This document shows, piece after piece, positions 48,801 through 56,783 of a DNA stretch of 64,000 nt. Made by a program: the position numbers and the translations under genes. The notes under the pieces were generated by a model. The model saw only the letters and a list, made by a program, of their open reading frames with translations. It was not told where the DNA came from and did no database searches. Source of the stretch: Strix aluco (Eukaryota; Chordata; Aves; Strigiformes; Strigidae); NCBI RefSeq assembly GCF_031877795.1, contig NC_133971.1, positions 13,370,325-13,434,324 on the forward strand, given 5' to 3'. How positions within the stretch are numbered: position 1 is the stretch's first letter; the number at the start of each line of letters is the position of its first letter.

Positions 48801-51800
48801 CAGGAAGCAAGTATGTCGCTTGGCTGGCTGGCCATTCAGAAGGTGAATGTATCTCAGTTGGAAATAAGGATACTTTGTTTAGCTGGTTAGAGTAAGGTAC
48901 AAGTTAAAAGTAAGGTTCCTTAACAGTGCTGATAGCAAACAGGGAAACATTCAAGTTAATGAAGCTGGTGTTCTTGCCTCTGAGGGAGGCTGTACTGGGT
49001 GGAAGCCTGGGTAAATTCAGTACAGCAAAAGGAGGCTGTGAGATTGATTATAAGCTCTGTAAGTGCACTAACTCAGGCATATTCTAAAAATATTGTGGCT
49101 AACTTAAGTTCAGAAGCTCTCGTGGAAAAAGTCCTTTCTGAATACCTCAGGAATTAGGGTGTTCAGTAATATCACATGTCAAATTTAGATACCAGATTTT
49201 TTCTGCTACCTTGAGAGAATGAAATGCTGCATGAATTGGGAAAAGTTCTAGGTATTACAATAATTTCACTGGACAAAAGCAAAATTCCCACAGTCCTCAG
49301 AATTCAGAATTTCATGGTTCATACAAGGCGGAAAAGGCTGTAATGGTTTCTAAACATTCTGTTTGCATTACATGAAATGTCCATGTTGTTCTGGAGGTTT
49401 ATGGGCAAAATACTGTGTCTTTTTTTAGGCATATGCAGCTTCCTATCTTAATGCATTTTTAACATTATTTCATGGGTTGAAGACCTACACAGAGTAGAGT
49501 TGGTTCTGCCAGATTTGAAAACATAACATTTTCTGTCTGTAGGCCTCAGGAGTGTTGAATTAGGTAAGTGTAGAAAAAAGATTTAATATTTTGACAATGT
49601 ATAGCTTATATAAGAACCTTGGTGGAAGACCCAGTCCTAATGTCAAGTAACAAGTGTAGTTAGCTGGATGTTACCAAAAATTCATGCTATGTACTGAGAG
49701 AGTTGGGGTCCTTCAGCCTGGAGAAGAGAAGGCTCTGGGGAAACCTTATAGCAGTCTTCCAGTATTTAAAGGGGGCTTACAAGAAAACTGGAGAGGAACT
49801 TGTTATAAGGACATGTAGGGATAGGATGAGGGGTAATTGTTTTAAATTGAAAGAGGGTAGATTTAGATTAGATCTAAGGAATAAGTACTTTACTGTGAGG
49901 ATGGTGAGACACTGGAACAGGTTGCCCAGAGAAGCTGTAGATGCCCCCTCCCTGGAAGTGTCCAAGGCCAGGTTGGATGGGGCTTTGAGCAACCTGGTCT
50001 AGTGGAAGGTGTCCCTTCCCGTGGCAGGGGGTTGGAACTAGATGATCTTCAAGGTCCCTTCCAACCCAAACCATTCTATGATTCTATTTGGGCAAAGAAT
50101 TCTAGGGAAAATCAGTGCATCTCTTCTAATGGACTCACGGTACAAAACCCTACTTTGATAGGGAGTTAATTTTTTTTATACAGATGTTACTAAACAAAGA
50201 CAATGTTCTTTTGAAGATGGAGGATGAGAGAAATACACCTTTTTACATGGATTTACAATTCTTTCTTCAGATGTAGCATTATATTTAGAGTATCAATATT
50301 GGGGCCAATACAGTTGAACATATTCATCAGTGGCCTAGACAGTGGGACAGAGTGCACCGTCAGCAAGTTTGCAGACAAAACAGAACTGGGGAGAGAGGCT
50401 GGTACATCAGAGGAGTGTGCTGCCGTTCAAAAAAACCTTGACAGACAGGAAAAATAGCCTGACAGGCTTCTCATGGAGTTGAACAAAGAGAAAGGCCAAG
50501 TCCTGCAGCTGGGCAGGAATAACTCCATTGCATCAGTACAGCATGGGGACTGACTAGCTGGAAGGCTGGCTGGCTGGCAGAAGACCTGAGGGTCCTTGCA
50601 GCCAAGAAGGTCAGCAGTATGCTGAGCTGCGTTAGGCAGTGTTGTGAGCAGGTCAAGGAAGGTGATTCTTTCCCTCTCCTCAGCACTGGTGAGGCCACAT
50701 CTGGAATGCTGTGTCCAGTTCTGGGCTCCCCATTGCAAGAGACACACAGACATACTGGAGAGGGTCCAGCGAAGGGCCATGAAACTGATTAAGGGCTTGG
50801 AGCATCTGTCATACGAGGAGAGAGACTGAGGGATCTGGGATTGTTTAGCCTGGGGAAGAGAAGGCTGAGAGGGCATCTTATCAGTGCATATGAATACCTG
50901 ATGGGAGAGTGTGAAGAAGACAGAGGCAGACTTCTCAATGAGGGCCAGTGACAGGGTAAGAGGTAGTAGGCACATATTGACATATGGGAAATAAAGGCTT
51001 TTTTCTAATGTTTAAATTACTTCTTTTTTCTGGGCAAACTGGAACCAGTTACCCTGGGAGATTGAGGAGTCTTCATCCGTGAAGATATTAGAAATCTGAC
51101 TGGAGGTGGCCCTGAGTAACCTTGTGTAGTTGACTGTTTTTTAAGGTGGGGGAGGGAGAAGTTGGATTAGGTGTTTTCCAGAGGGCTCTTTCAACCTCAG
51201 TAATTCTGTTATTGTCTGAAAAGTAATTGTGAATAGGTTGGGTTACAGAGTCAGTTAACAAATGCAGTTAACTTGTGTTTAAGGACATCTCTTTACTTTG
51301 GTCATTGATGTTGCCTAGTTGAAATAGTTACAAACCTTTCTGGAGAAGATTATCCGACAAACTGGCATTTCAGCTGCCTGGATTTACAGTGTAGCACCGA
51401 GTTGGGACTGCTGATGAGTGTAAAATATTGGACAAATAGTTACCTTTTTGGAGATGAAGTGAAGGTGGAATAGGACATACAGGACCCTCTAAGAACTAGG
51501 TGGCAAGTGACCTTGCTTTACTGACAGACAACATGCGAGTATTAGAAATCAGATGGCTATTTGTGATTCCTAGCTGAAGGAACAGACCAGAGGAAGAGGA
51601 GGATCTGTCTCCTTTTCCAACAAACATCTACAGGCTAGCAGAGGAGATGGGTACGGGATGTTAGTTCTGTGTATGATTAAGAGACACATGATCACTATCA
51701 AAGTATTCAGACTTGTTTTTTCTTAAATTTTGCTCTATTAGTATTGCTTAAGAACATTAACAGGTGCACAAAAATCTTTGCATACATAAATGTAATAGAG

Positions 51801-54689
51801 ATAGGAACAAATACTGTGAGATAGTTGTAGTTCTTCAACTTGAAACATGAAAAGCAGAAACTGAAGATTAGATTTCATGAATAAACAGTTTCTAGTTTAA
51901 ACACAGTCGGTAAGGCACTTGGTTAATCACAGCTATGTATGCTGGAAAGTAAAATAAAGTGGGGATGTACTCAGTGTAGCCCAAGTGGGAGCACTGTCAG
52001 AATAATATATCAGTTTGCAGTATCCTCATTTGAAAAAAGGTGATAATAAATGTGAACGTGTTCAGAATAGGTGCATGTTAACTAGTGGATAGCTGTTCAA
52101 TGATGGTGATATTTTCTCCGTGATTTTGGGGCCACTTTATATTTTTGTTTGCCAAAGATCAAATCAAACTTAAGAGCTTGCTTGAACAAAATAGTTATGA
52201 AATTTTGTCCTATGCAGCTACAGAAAGTCACAGTAGATGATATTCTCAGAGTATCAATACAGATAGTGATACTAGGCATATCTTAATATACCCTTTTGTA
52301 ATGAACTGAAATTACAGTGATCTTCAGGTTCTAGTGTTAAAGTTCATATCGCTCAAGTCATGATTTTTGTCTTAACGTGGCTCTTCATTCAATTGGATTC
52401 TTTTTCTGACTGAAGAGACTCTTGCTTAATACAGGATTAGTGAATTCTGTGTGCTTCCACTGTTATCAGATATAAGTACAAACGCATGAGGATAAACAAA
52501 AAACTAAAACCTGAAAGGGCACAACCTTTTTTTTTTTCCTACTTCTACCCTCACTTTTTCAACAAAATTGAAACATGCAAAATTTTTTTTTGCTTTGTAC
52601 AGTTCATATATTGTTGCTGATATGTAATGTTAAATTCAGGTATATGTACGTAGTAGATGTGTTAGATCATTTTAAAAGCTTTCTGTTTTTATCTGGTTCC
52701 TGAGTGTATTATTTTGATTCTTTAATGATCTTGAATTTCTTGGTCCTGTAGAGAGAGGCGTAAAAGGAAGAGTAGAAGTCCCTCCAAGTCTCCTAAAACA
52801 TCCAAAACAACGAAAAGAAAGTCTTCACGAACTCCTTCTCCAAGAAGGTCAGTTTAATGTAAACGTAAAAGTAAAGGAGGAAGAATTTGTAGTATTTTTT
52901 GTTTTACTGCCTGTGCACTAATCGTCTCATATGATTTTAGTTGCTCAGTATGATTCCATTTTAATTTAAACTAAAACCAAACCAAACCAAAAAACCTTCA
53001 TGGATTTGAGCGTTGGTATGCATTCAACTAGAGATTCCAAATCTGTCAGCAATGCAAATTTGCTTCAAATCAATAAAAGCCCTTCATCAGATACATCTTA
53101 ATTTGGTTTTGTCTTTGCAAATACCATTTGTACTGAACACATGCATTCTTTAGCTCTCTTCAGTCAAAAAATCCCCTTGTCTTTATGAAGGGTATTTTAT
53201 TACATTTTGATTCTTTTATGGGAAACTCACACATGAGAGTTCAGTTTGCAGTTAAATACTTTGAAGGTTGTTGCTGTTGGATTAAATTCTGATTTGACTA
53301 AAAATTTTCTTAAACAGAAACAAGAAAGAAAAAAAAAGAGAAAGAGATACAAATAATGAAAGAAGAGAAAGAGAACGCTCCACCTCCAAGAAAAAAAGTA
53401 GTAAAGAAAAAGAAGGAAAGGAGAAATCTGACAAAAGCACCACTACTTTGAAGGTAAGCTGTGATCCAGTGATAATCAGAGTTAAGTGGTGCTAGTGGAG
53501 CCATTATTGAAATTCCCTCCCTTCTTTTTCTTTCATTTTCTCCTCCCTTCTTTTTCTTCTGTTTTTCTTACCAGATTACTACCATTTGGGTTTAGACCTA
53601 CAGTTGGTGTTAGTGGGCCAGTTTGATAAGTCTCTGTGTTTGAACTTTACAGGATCTTATGTGAACAGGTTACGGAAACACTTCGTTTTGGTTTCTCTTT
53701 GTGCCATATGTTAGGACTTGTCTGGTTGCCTATCTGTATGAGCGGACAGGAAGCAGACTGTGTAACTAAGGAGCAGTGTTCAGGGACAGCTGTCAAGCTG
53801 AAAAGATGACTTACTTAATAAACTTAATAAACTTAAATAATCTGCAGTTCAGCCTCTCCCTGGTTGCTTTGGTCCTGGTCTGTGTACTGGACTCTGCAGG
53901 AGTGAAGTTGAAGAGTTGGGGAAGAGTGGTATGGGATTTTCCCCTGCTAAATAGAAGGTGGTGTGATTAAGAAGAGAAACATCTTCAAATTGTTCAATCT
54001 TGGAATTTAAAAAGCAGCGTGCCTTTAAAGAGTAGTTTGTTATACTCAGAATTATTAAACTGTTATAAAACAGCTGGTTAGATGACTGTCCACATGCTTA
54101 AGTAATTACCTTACCCAAGAACTCTCTTAAACTGCATCCCATACCTGACAGAAATATGAAAGAAAGAAATTAATTGTATTTAGAAAATAGGATGAAATCT
54201 TAATTTCTGGAGCTGTTTTTCATTGGTTCCATTGATGCTGCTTGTTCCCTTTTTTTTATATATTGATGATAAAGACAGATCACTTTATGGCATTGATTTC
54301 TTGGATGACAGGTTGTTATGAGTGCCTAACTTTGGCCAATTCAAAAAAAAGCTTTTTTTTAAAAAAAAAAAAAAAAAAAAAAAGAAAAGCTGATACCTCT
54401 ATTCTAAAAAATGCTGAGACAGGATAGGATAGGCATGTAAAAATGGAGACAATATAAATACCAAGAGTTGTTTGGAAGTCATATCCTATAATGTTAAGAA
54501 TATGATTTTTTTGTAAAATAATTTTACCTTTCATAGGACAAAGATCACACTAAAGAGGATCAGAATTCAGAAACTGACAAGGAAGTAGACAACAGAGATA
54601 CACAAAGGACAGATGAAGTCAAACTACAACAGAATGGGAACTGTCAACCAAATGAAGAAAACCTCTCAATTAAAATGGAAGAGGATTAA
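24726..54689 (+). CDS. SREK1: SREK1 splicing regulatory glutamate/lysine-rich protein, complete, 12 exons
   Basis: SREK1 (SRrp86, SFRS12) is a nuclear SR-related protein that changes splice-site choice, partly by modulating other SR proteins. Joining the 12 exons gives 680 codons including TAA (679 aa), and the phase agrees at every junction. RRM1 spans about residues 20-95 (RNP2-like VIQVTNL at 20-26, RNP1-like KVCYIKF at 63-69). A Pro/Ala linker follows. RRM2 spans about 181-255 (RNP2 VYVGNL at 184-189, RNP1 RFAFVEF at 223-229). A helical segment [17 protein letters not shown] comes next, then RS-rich and Asp/Glu/Lys/Arg-rich sequence to the end. The human long form is about 624 aa; the extra length lies mainly in exon 9. 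The start is the first of two consecutive ATGs, in context CCGCCATGATGA. Met117 matches the start of the known mammalian short form. Confidence 0.97.
24887..30140 (+). other. SREK1: SREK1 intron 1
   Basis: A 5.25-kb intron. Its first 400 bases belong to the CpG island; the rest is AT-rich. A C-rich stretch lies at about 28395-28480 (CTCCTCCC, CCCTCCCCCC). No other exon or recognised repeat is seen. Confidence 0.7.
25103..25114 (+). promoter_or_regulatory. SREK1: YY1-like motif
   Basis: AAGATGGCCGCC, matching the AAGATGGC core of YY1 sites, lies in the CpG island just inside intron 1. YY1 motifs often sit shortly downstream of starts of housekeeping genes. Binding is inferred. Confidence 0.5.
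30141..30274 (+). CDS. SREK1: SREK1 exon 2: rest of RRM1
   Basis: Residues 54-99: [15 protein letters not shown], the RNP1-like strand, then [20 protein letters not shown] and VVPCAEG. The acceptor TATCTTGCAG is strong. The donor GAAG|GTTGGT is weak and fits regulated splicing into the downstream region. Its length of 134 nt means skipping shifts the frame. Confidence 0.95.
34148..34224. repeat. Nested inverted repeat in SREK1 intron 2
   Basis: The outer arms TCTTCCCAGCTG (34148-34159) and CAGCTGGGAAGA (34213-34224) are perfect complements. Inside lies a 6-bp stem TCTGGT/ACCAGA with a 5-base loop. The fold resembles a hairpin with an internal loop. No known RNA family is recognised. Confidence 0.55.
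37523..37646 (+). other. SREK1: Candidate cassette (poison) exon of SREK1
   Basis: A 124-base segment 290 bases upstream of exon 3. The acceptor TGTGTGCTATTAG is the first AG after 120 AG-free bases (37401-37520), which include a long T-rich tract and possible branch points such as TTACTGAT. A second AG follows at 37529-37530. The donor is TACAG|GTGACC. Eight CpGs fall between 37534 and 37614, against almost none around. Joined after exon 2, the frame runs 34 codons (starting [10 protein letters not shown]) to a TGA at 37624-37626. Use of the second AG also gives a stop. Inclusion would therefore truncate the protein after RRM1. This is inferred from sequence; no transcript evidence is available here. 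Confidence 0.65.
37937..38052 (+). CDS. SREK1: SREK1 exon 3: inter-RRM linker
   Basis: Residues 99-137: [18 protein letters not shown], then [16 protein letters not shown]. The ATG at 37990-37992 (Met117) corresponds to the first codon of the mammalian short isoform, which has only RRM2. The donor ACA|GTAAGT is consensus. Confidence 0.96.
38053..39408 (+). other. SREK1: SREK1 intron 3
   Basis: A 1.36-kb AT-rich intron. No repeat family or additional exon is recognised. Its acceptor is TGTTTTTCAG. Confidence 0.65.
39409..39573 (+). CDS. SREK1: SREK1 exon 4: linker and first strand of RRM2
   Basis: Residues 138-192 begin [20 protein letters not shown], continue through [20 protein letters not shown], and reach the RNP2 strand VYVGNLNSQ. 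The length of 165 nt with phase 0 at both ends means it can be skipped in frame, at the cost of the RRM2 RNP2 motif. Confidence 0.97.
40364..40542 (+). CDS. SREK1: SREK1 exon 5: core of RRM2
   Basis: Residues 193-252: [20 protein letters not shown], then the RNP1 strand RFAFVEF and [10 protein letters not shown]. The acceptor is ACTCTTTCTAG. An upstream AG at 40339-40340 would add 23 bases and break the frame, so it is unlikely to be productive. The donor is GAA|GTAAGA. Confidence 0.97.
41128..41258 (+). CDS. SREK1: SREK1 exon 6: end of RRM2 and helical segment
   Basis: Residues 252-296: [20 protein letters not shown], then [20 protein letters not shown] and IEP. The acidic/basic alternation predicts an amphipathic helix after RRM2. 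The donor is CCAG|GTAGGT. Confidence 0.97.
41259..42733 (+). other. SREK1: SREK1 intron 6
   Basis: A 1.5-kb AT-rich intron. No recognised repeat or exon. Confidence 0.6.
42734..42848 (+). CDS. SREK1: SREK1 exon 7: first RS segment
   Basis: Residues 296-334: [20 protein letters not shown] followed by [19 protein letters not shown]. Serine-arginine dipeptides are targets for SRPK/CLK kinases and direct SR proteins to nuclear speckles. The donor CACAG|GTAGGT is moderate. Confidence 0.95.
42849..45394 (+). other. SREK1: SREK1 intron 7
   Basis: A 2.5-kb AT-rich intron. The one structured piece seen is a direct repeat of TTTTGTGCC(A/T)TGTAGCATAA at 43081 and 43125. No exon is recognised. Confidence 0.6.
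45395..45514 (+). CDS. SREK1: SREK1 exon 8: second RS segment
   Basis: Residues 334-374 contain [20 protein letters not shown] and [19 protein letters not shown]. The length of 120 nt makes it an in-frame cassette. The acceptor CTCATATAG is poor in pyrimidines immediately upstream, and the donor is CTCG|GTGAGT. Confidence 0.95.
45515..47814 (+). other. SREK1: SREK1 intron 8
   Basis: A 2.3-kb intron. Apart from the LTR-like fragment near 45.7 kb it holds no recognised element. Open frames around 46.4-46.8 kb have no recognisable protein. Confidence 0.6.
45673..45712 (+). mobile_element. Short avian endogenous-retrovirus LTR-like fragment
   Basis: About 40 bases, GGTTTTGGCTGGGATAGAGG and AATTTTCTTCATAGTA, resemble a segment I recall from common avian ERVL-type LTRs. 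Only non-coding LTR sequence is present, with no viral gene. It is an old fragment in SREK1 intron 8; the edges and family are uncertain. Confidence 0.4.
47815..48348 (+). CDS. SREK1: SREK1 exon 9: long mixed-charge (E/K/D/R) domain
   Basis: Residues 374-552, 534 nt. About 155 residues are almost only Lys, Arg, Asp and Glu in alternating pattern (for example [20 protein letters not shown]). They end in [15 protein letters not shown] and an RS patch [10 protein letters not shown]. Such mixed-charge tracts promote nuclear-speckle condensation and may form extended helices (family knowledge). The human counterpart is roughly 55 residues shorter by recollection, which accounts for the longer bird protein. 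The donor AGCAG|GTTTGT is weak. The long frame on the opposite strand is only a shadow of the repeated codons. Confidence 0.95.
49697..50087 (+). mobile_element. CR1 LINE 3' end in SREK1 intron 9
   Basis: About 390 bases of CR1 3' end in the sense orientation of SREK1. The end of ORF2 is largely open at 49703-50002: [40 protein letters not shown] and [20 protein letters not shown]. The 3' UTR ends with CCTTCCAACCCAAACCATTC and the tail ATTCTATGATTCTAT. This is the classic avian CR1 ending. The good frame suggests a fairly recent insertion. Confidence 0.93.
50291..51211 (+). mobile_element. CR1 LINE, 5'-truncated copy in SREK1 intron 9
   Basis: A second sense-oriented CR1 starts in the reverse-transcriptase region: [20 protein letters not shown], where the usual FADDT catalytic text reads FADKT. 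It runs through [40 protein letters not shown] and [14 protein letters not shown] sequence to a 3' end near 51211 with TAATTCTGTTATTGTC. Frameshifts and stops mark it as inactive. Its more decayed tail suggests it is older than the neighbouring copy 200 bases upstream. Confidence 0.9.
52752..52847 (+). CDS. SREK1: SREK1 exon 10: basic RS segment
   Basis: Residues 552-584: [20 protein letters not shown] then [12 protein letters not shown]. The length of 96 nt is divisible by three. The acceptor is TTGGTCCTGTAG; the donor AGAAG|GTCAGT is weak. SP and TP dipeptides may be kinase targets. Confidence 0.95.
53318..53453 (+). CDS. SREK1: SREK1 exon 11: Lys/Glu/Arg-rich segment
   Basis: Residues 584-629: [20 protein letters not shown], then [20 protein letters not shown] and TTTLK. 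The acceptor is TTCTTAAACAG and the donor AAG|GTAAGC. Its frame was checked base by base through the A-rich run at 53329-53337. Confidence 0.94.
53454..54536 (+). other. SREK1: SREK1 intron 11
   Basis: A 1.1-kb intron. It holds two close AATAAA hexamers near 53818-53832 and a homopolymer palindrome A8GCT8 followed by about 22 As at 54343-54382. Confidence 0.65.
54537..54689 (+). CDS. SREK1: SREK1 exon 12: C-terminus and stop
   Basis: Residues 630-679 and [23 protein letters not shown], then [20 protein letters not shown] and D. The acidic, polar C-terminus corresponds to the mammalian ending (QHNGNCQLNEENLS). The acceptor CTTTCATAG follows a T-rich tract. Confidence 0.95.
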   Translation, partial: DKDHTKEDQNSETDKEVDNRDTQRTDEVKLQQNGNCQPNEENLSIKMEED

Positions 54690-55569
54690 AGCAAAGAATG
54701 GACCTCTGATTCAACTAAGGAATGAAATCCAAAGCTTTTTATTTCCCAGACTGAGGAAGAAAATGTCAAAGCAATCAACCTGAACATGTTGATAGTACCA
54801 GTAGCTCTTCCAATTCTTGTGATAGCTTTGTCTTCTTCCTGTAAAGCAAGAGAGCACGGACTAGTAGTTATATCATGAAAAGGCAGATGCCATCAGAACT
54901 ATTCATCTCTGAAAATTCATGCATTTCCTTGATGGCTGTACTTATTTGTAAAATGATTTATGTTAAGTTTTGCCATAAGCTGTTACAAATAAGTAGAAAG
55001 TGAAAGATGTAAACCTGTACTACCCAAAAAAAGCTGAAGATATGCATTGAAGGTTGTTTAAAATACTGCTTATTGATTAATTTTGTATTGTTTTACCTTG
55101 TGGGTTAAAAAATCCACAAAAACTTCAATGTGTACTGTTTGATGTGCTTGGAAATGGTGCATAGACACTCTTTTATTGTAAATGACAACTGTAGGGAAAG
55201 AGTTTTTAAACATAAACACAGTTTTATGGTTCTTTTGTTAAATACCCACTGACTAGTATGTTTTTCATTTGCTCAAGGCTTGAGATTCTTGGGTTTTATT
55301 ATTTAAAAGAATTTCTTACTAATATCCCTAAAATTAATATTTCTTTTAAAGTATTTGAACAATGCATGCTACTTTTCCTAAAAGGAACATTGCCATGTTA
55401 TAGATAATAGATTAACTTCCTGGGTTATTTTGGGGTTGTTTTGGTTTGTTTTCTTTTGTCCTTCCAGAAGTGTGCACATCTGTATGATATTATCAGAATT
55501 TACAGCTTTGTTTTGAGCCGTACTGCAGTGTGTCTGTTCAGCTGCAAATAGTACAGGTGCCATTATGAA

Positions 55570-55575
55570 AATAAA
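55570..55575 (+). promoter_or_regulatory. SREK1: Proximal poly(A) signal of SREK1
   Basis: AATAAA followed by TTTTTCTTATTTGTTT, a strong U-rich downstream region, about 880 bases after the stop. It probably gives the short 3' UTR. Confidence 0.6.
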
Positions 55576-56777
55576 TTTTTCTTATTTGTTTAAAAAAATA
55601 TGGGAGCACAAGCAGAAGCTTTAGTGCCTTCTTAAAATGTGGTATTTTCTAGAAATGTATATGTGCTATTGCTCATTTTCAGCTAAATCTTACATGATCT
55701 CTATTGCTATTTTGCCACCACCATACTGTAGACAAGAATGCAAGTGATTTGTCAGAACGGTTGTTTGATTCACTTGTTAAAATACTAAAGCTCCGTTTTT
55801 GCTTTTGTTTTTTATTTTTAGAAGAGATTTATAGATCAAAGATGCAATTTGGGGACCACCACTGTACAAAACTAGCTAAATACAAAGCATTTTCTGATCA
55901 CCTGCATCAAAGATACCCCTTTAGACATTTAATCTACATTTAGATGGCCTTAATTGTTACCTCTTCATCATCTTCTGTGATACCTGTTGGGTGATATAAA
56001 AGGAATTGTATGCAAAGAAGGGGGCATAAATAATTTGTGGAAAAATGTTCTAATTTACACAGGTGTTATATGGTAGAGATTCTTTTTTCATTCTTTGGGG
56101 AGAAAGCATGTAAGAAGAGAATGACAAAGCAAATATTTTTGTCAAGGTAAAACATGGCTTGTGTTCTCTGAACTAATTTAATTGGTTACATGAGATTTCT
56201 TGAGTCATACCTTTAAAACTTACTTATACCTAAAATCAAGTAGATTATTTTTAATACAACTTAATACAATCAAATGACTTAATTGCCTTACCTCATGGGA
56301 AGAGTTATTTCTTTCAGTTAAAAAAGCAAACTTAGTAGCATATTAGCTATTTGTTTTCGATTTGTTTTTCTTTTCCATTGCATAGTTATTTCTGGGGGGT
56401 AAAAAAATAAAAGCAAGCATATTACAGGGAATGAAAAATTTGCCCAATTCCTAAGGTAATGTAACCCAGTTTGATTGTGAAGCTGCTTAATCTCTCTTCA
56501 TTTTTGATAGGATTTAATGTTCTTGCCACTGTGTACATTTAAGACACAGGAAATGCTTTACCATGTAAAGTATAGACAGTCATTTTTGTGATGTTTAAGC
56601 CACGTGCTGTTGGCTGGCAAACAGCTTATTCTGATAAAAGAATGACAAATCTGTATGCTTACAGGAAGACTGTGAAGTATAGTGTCTTGCAACAACAGCT
56701 GTGTTATTTATCATATGTAAGTAGCATAGAGCCGAAGAGATTGTTTGTATACTTGTTATCTTTGGTACCATTTCACT

Positions 56778-56783
56778 AATAAA
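56778..56783 (+). promoter_or_regulatory. SREK1: Candidate poly(A) signal of SREK1
   Basis: AATAAA in CACTAATAAAATTAAG, with a weak downstream element. Confidence 0.35.

Larger units (their letters stand above)
48349..52751 (+). other. SREK1: SREK1 intron 9
   Basis: A 4.4-kb intron holding two forward CR1 fragments (49697-50087 and 50291-51211). The remaining sequence is AT-rich and unremarkable. Confidence 0.7.
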
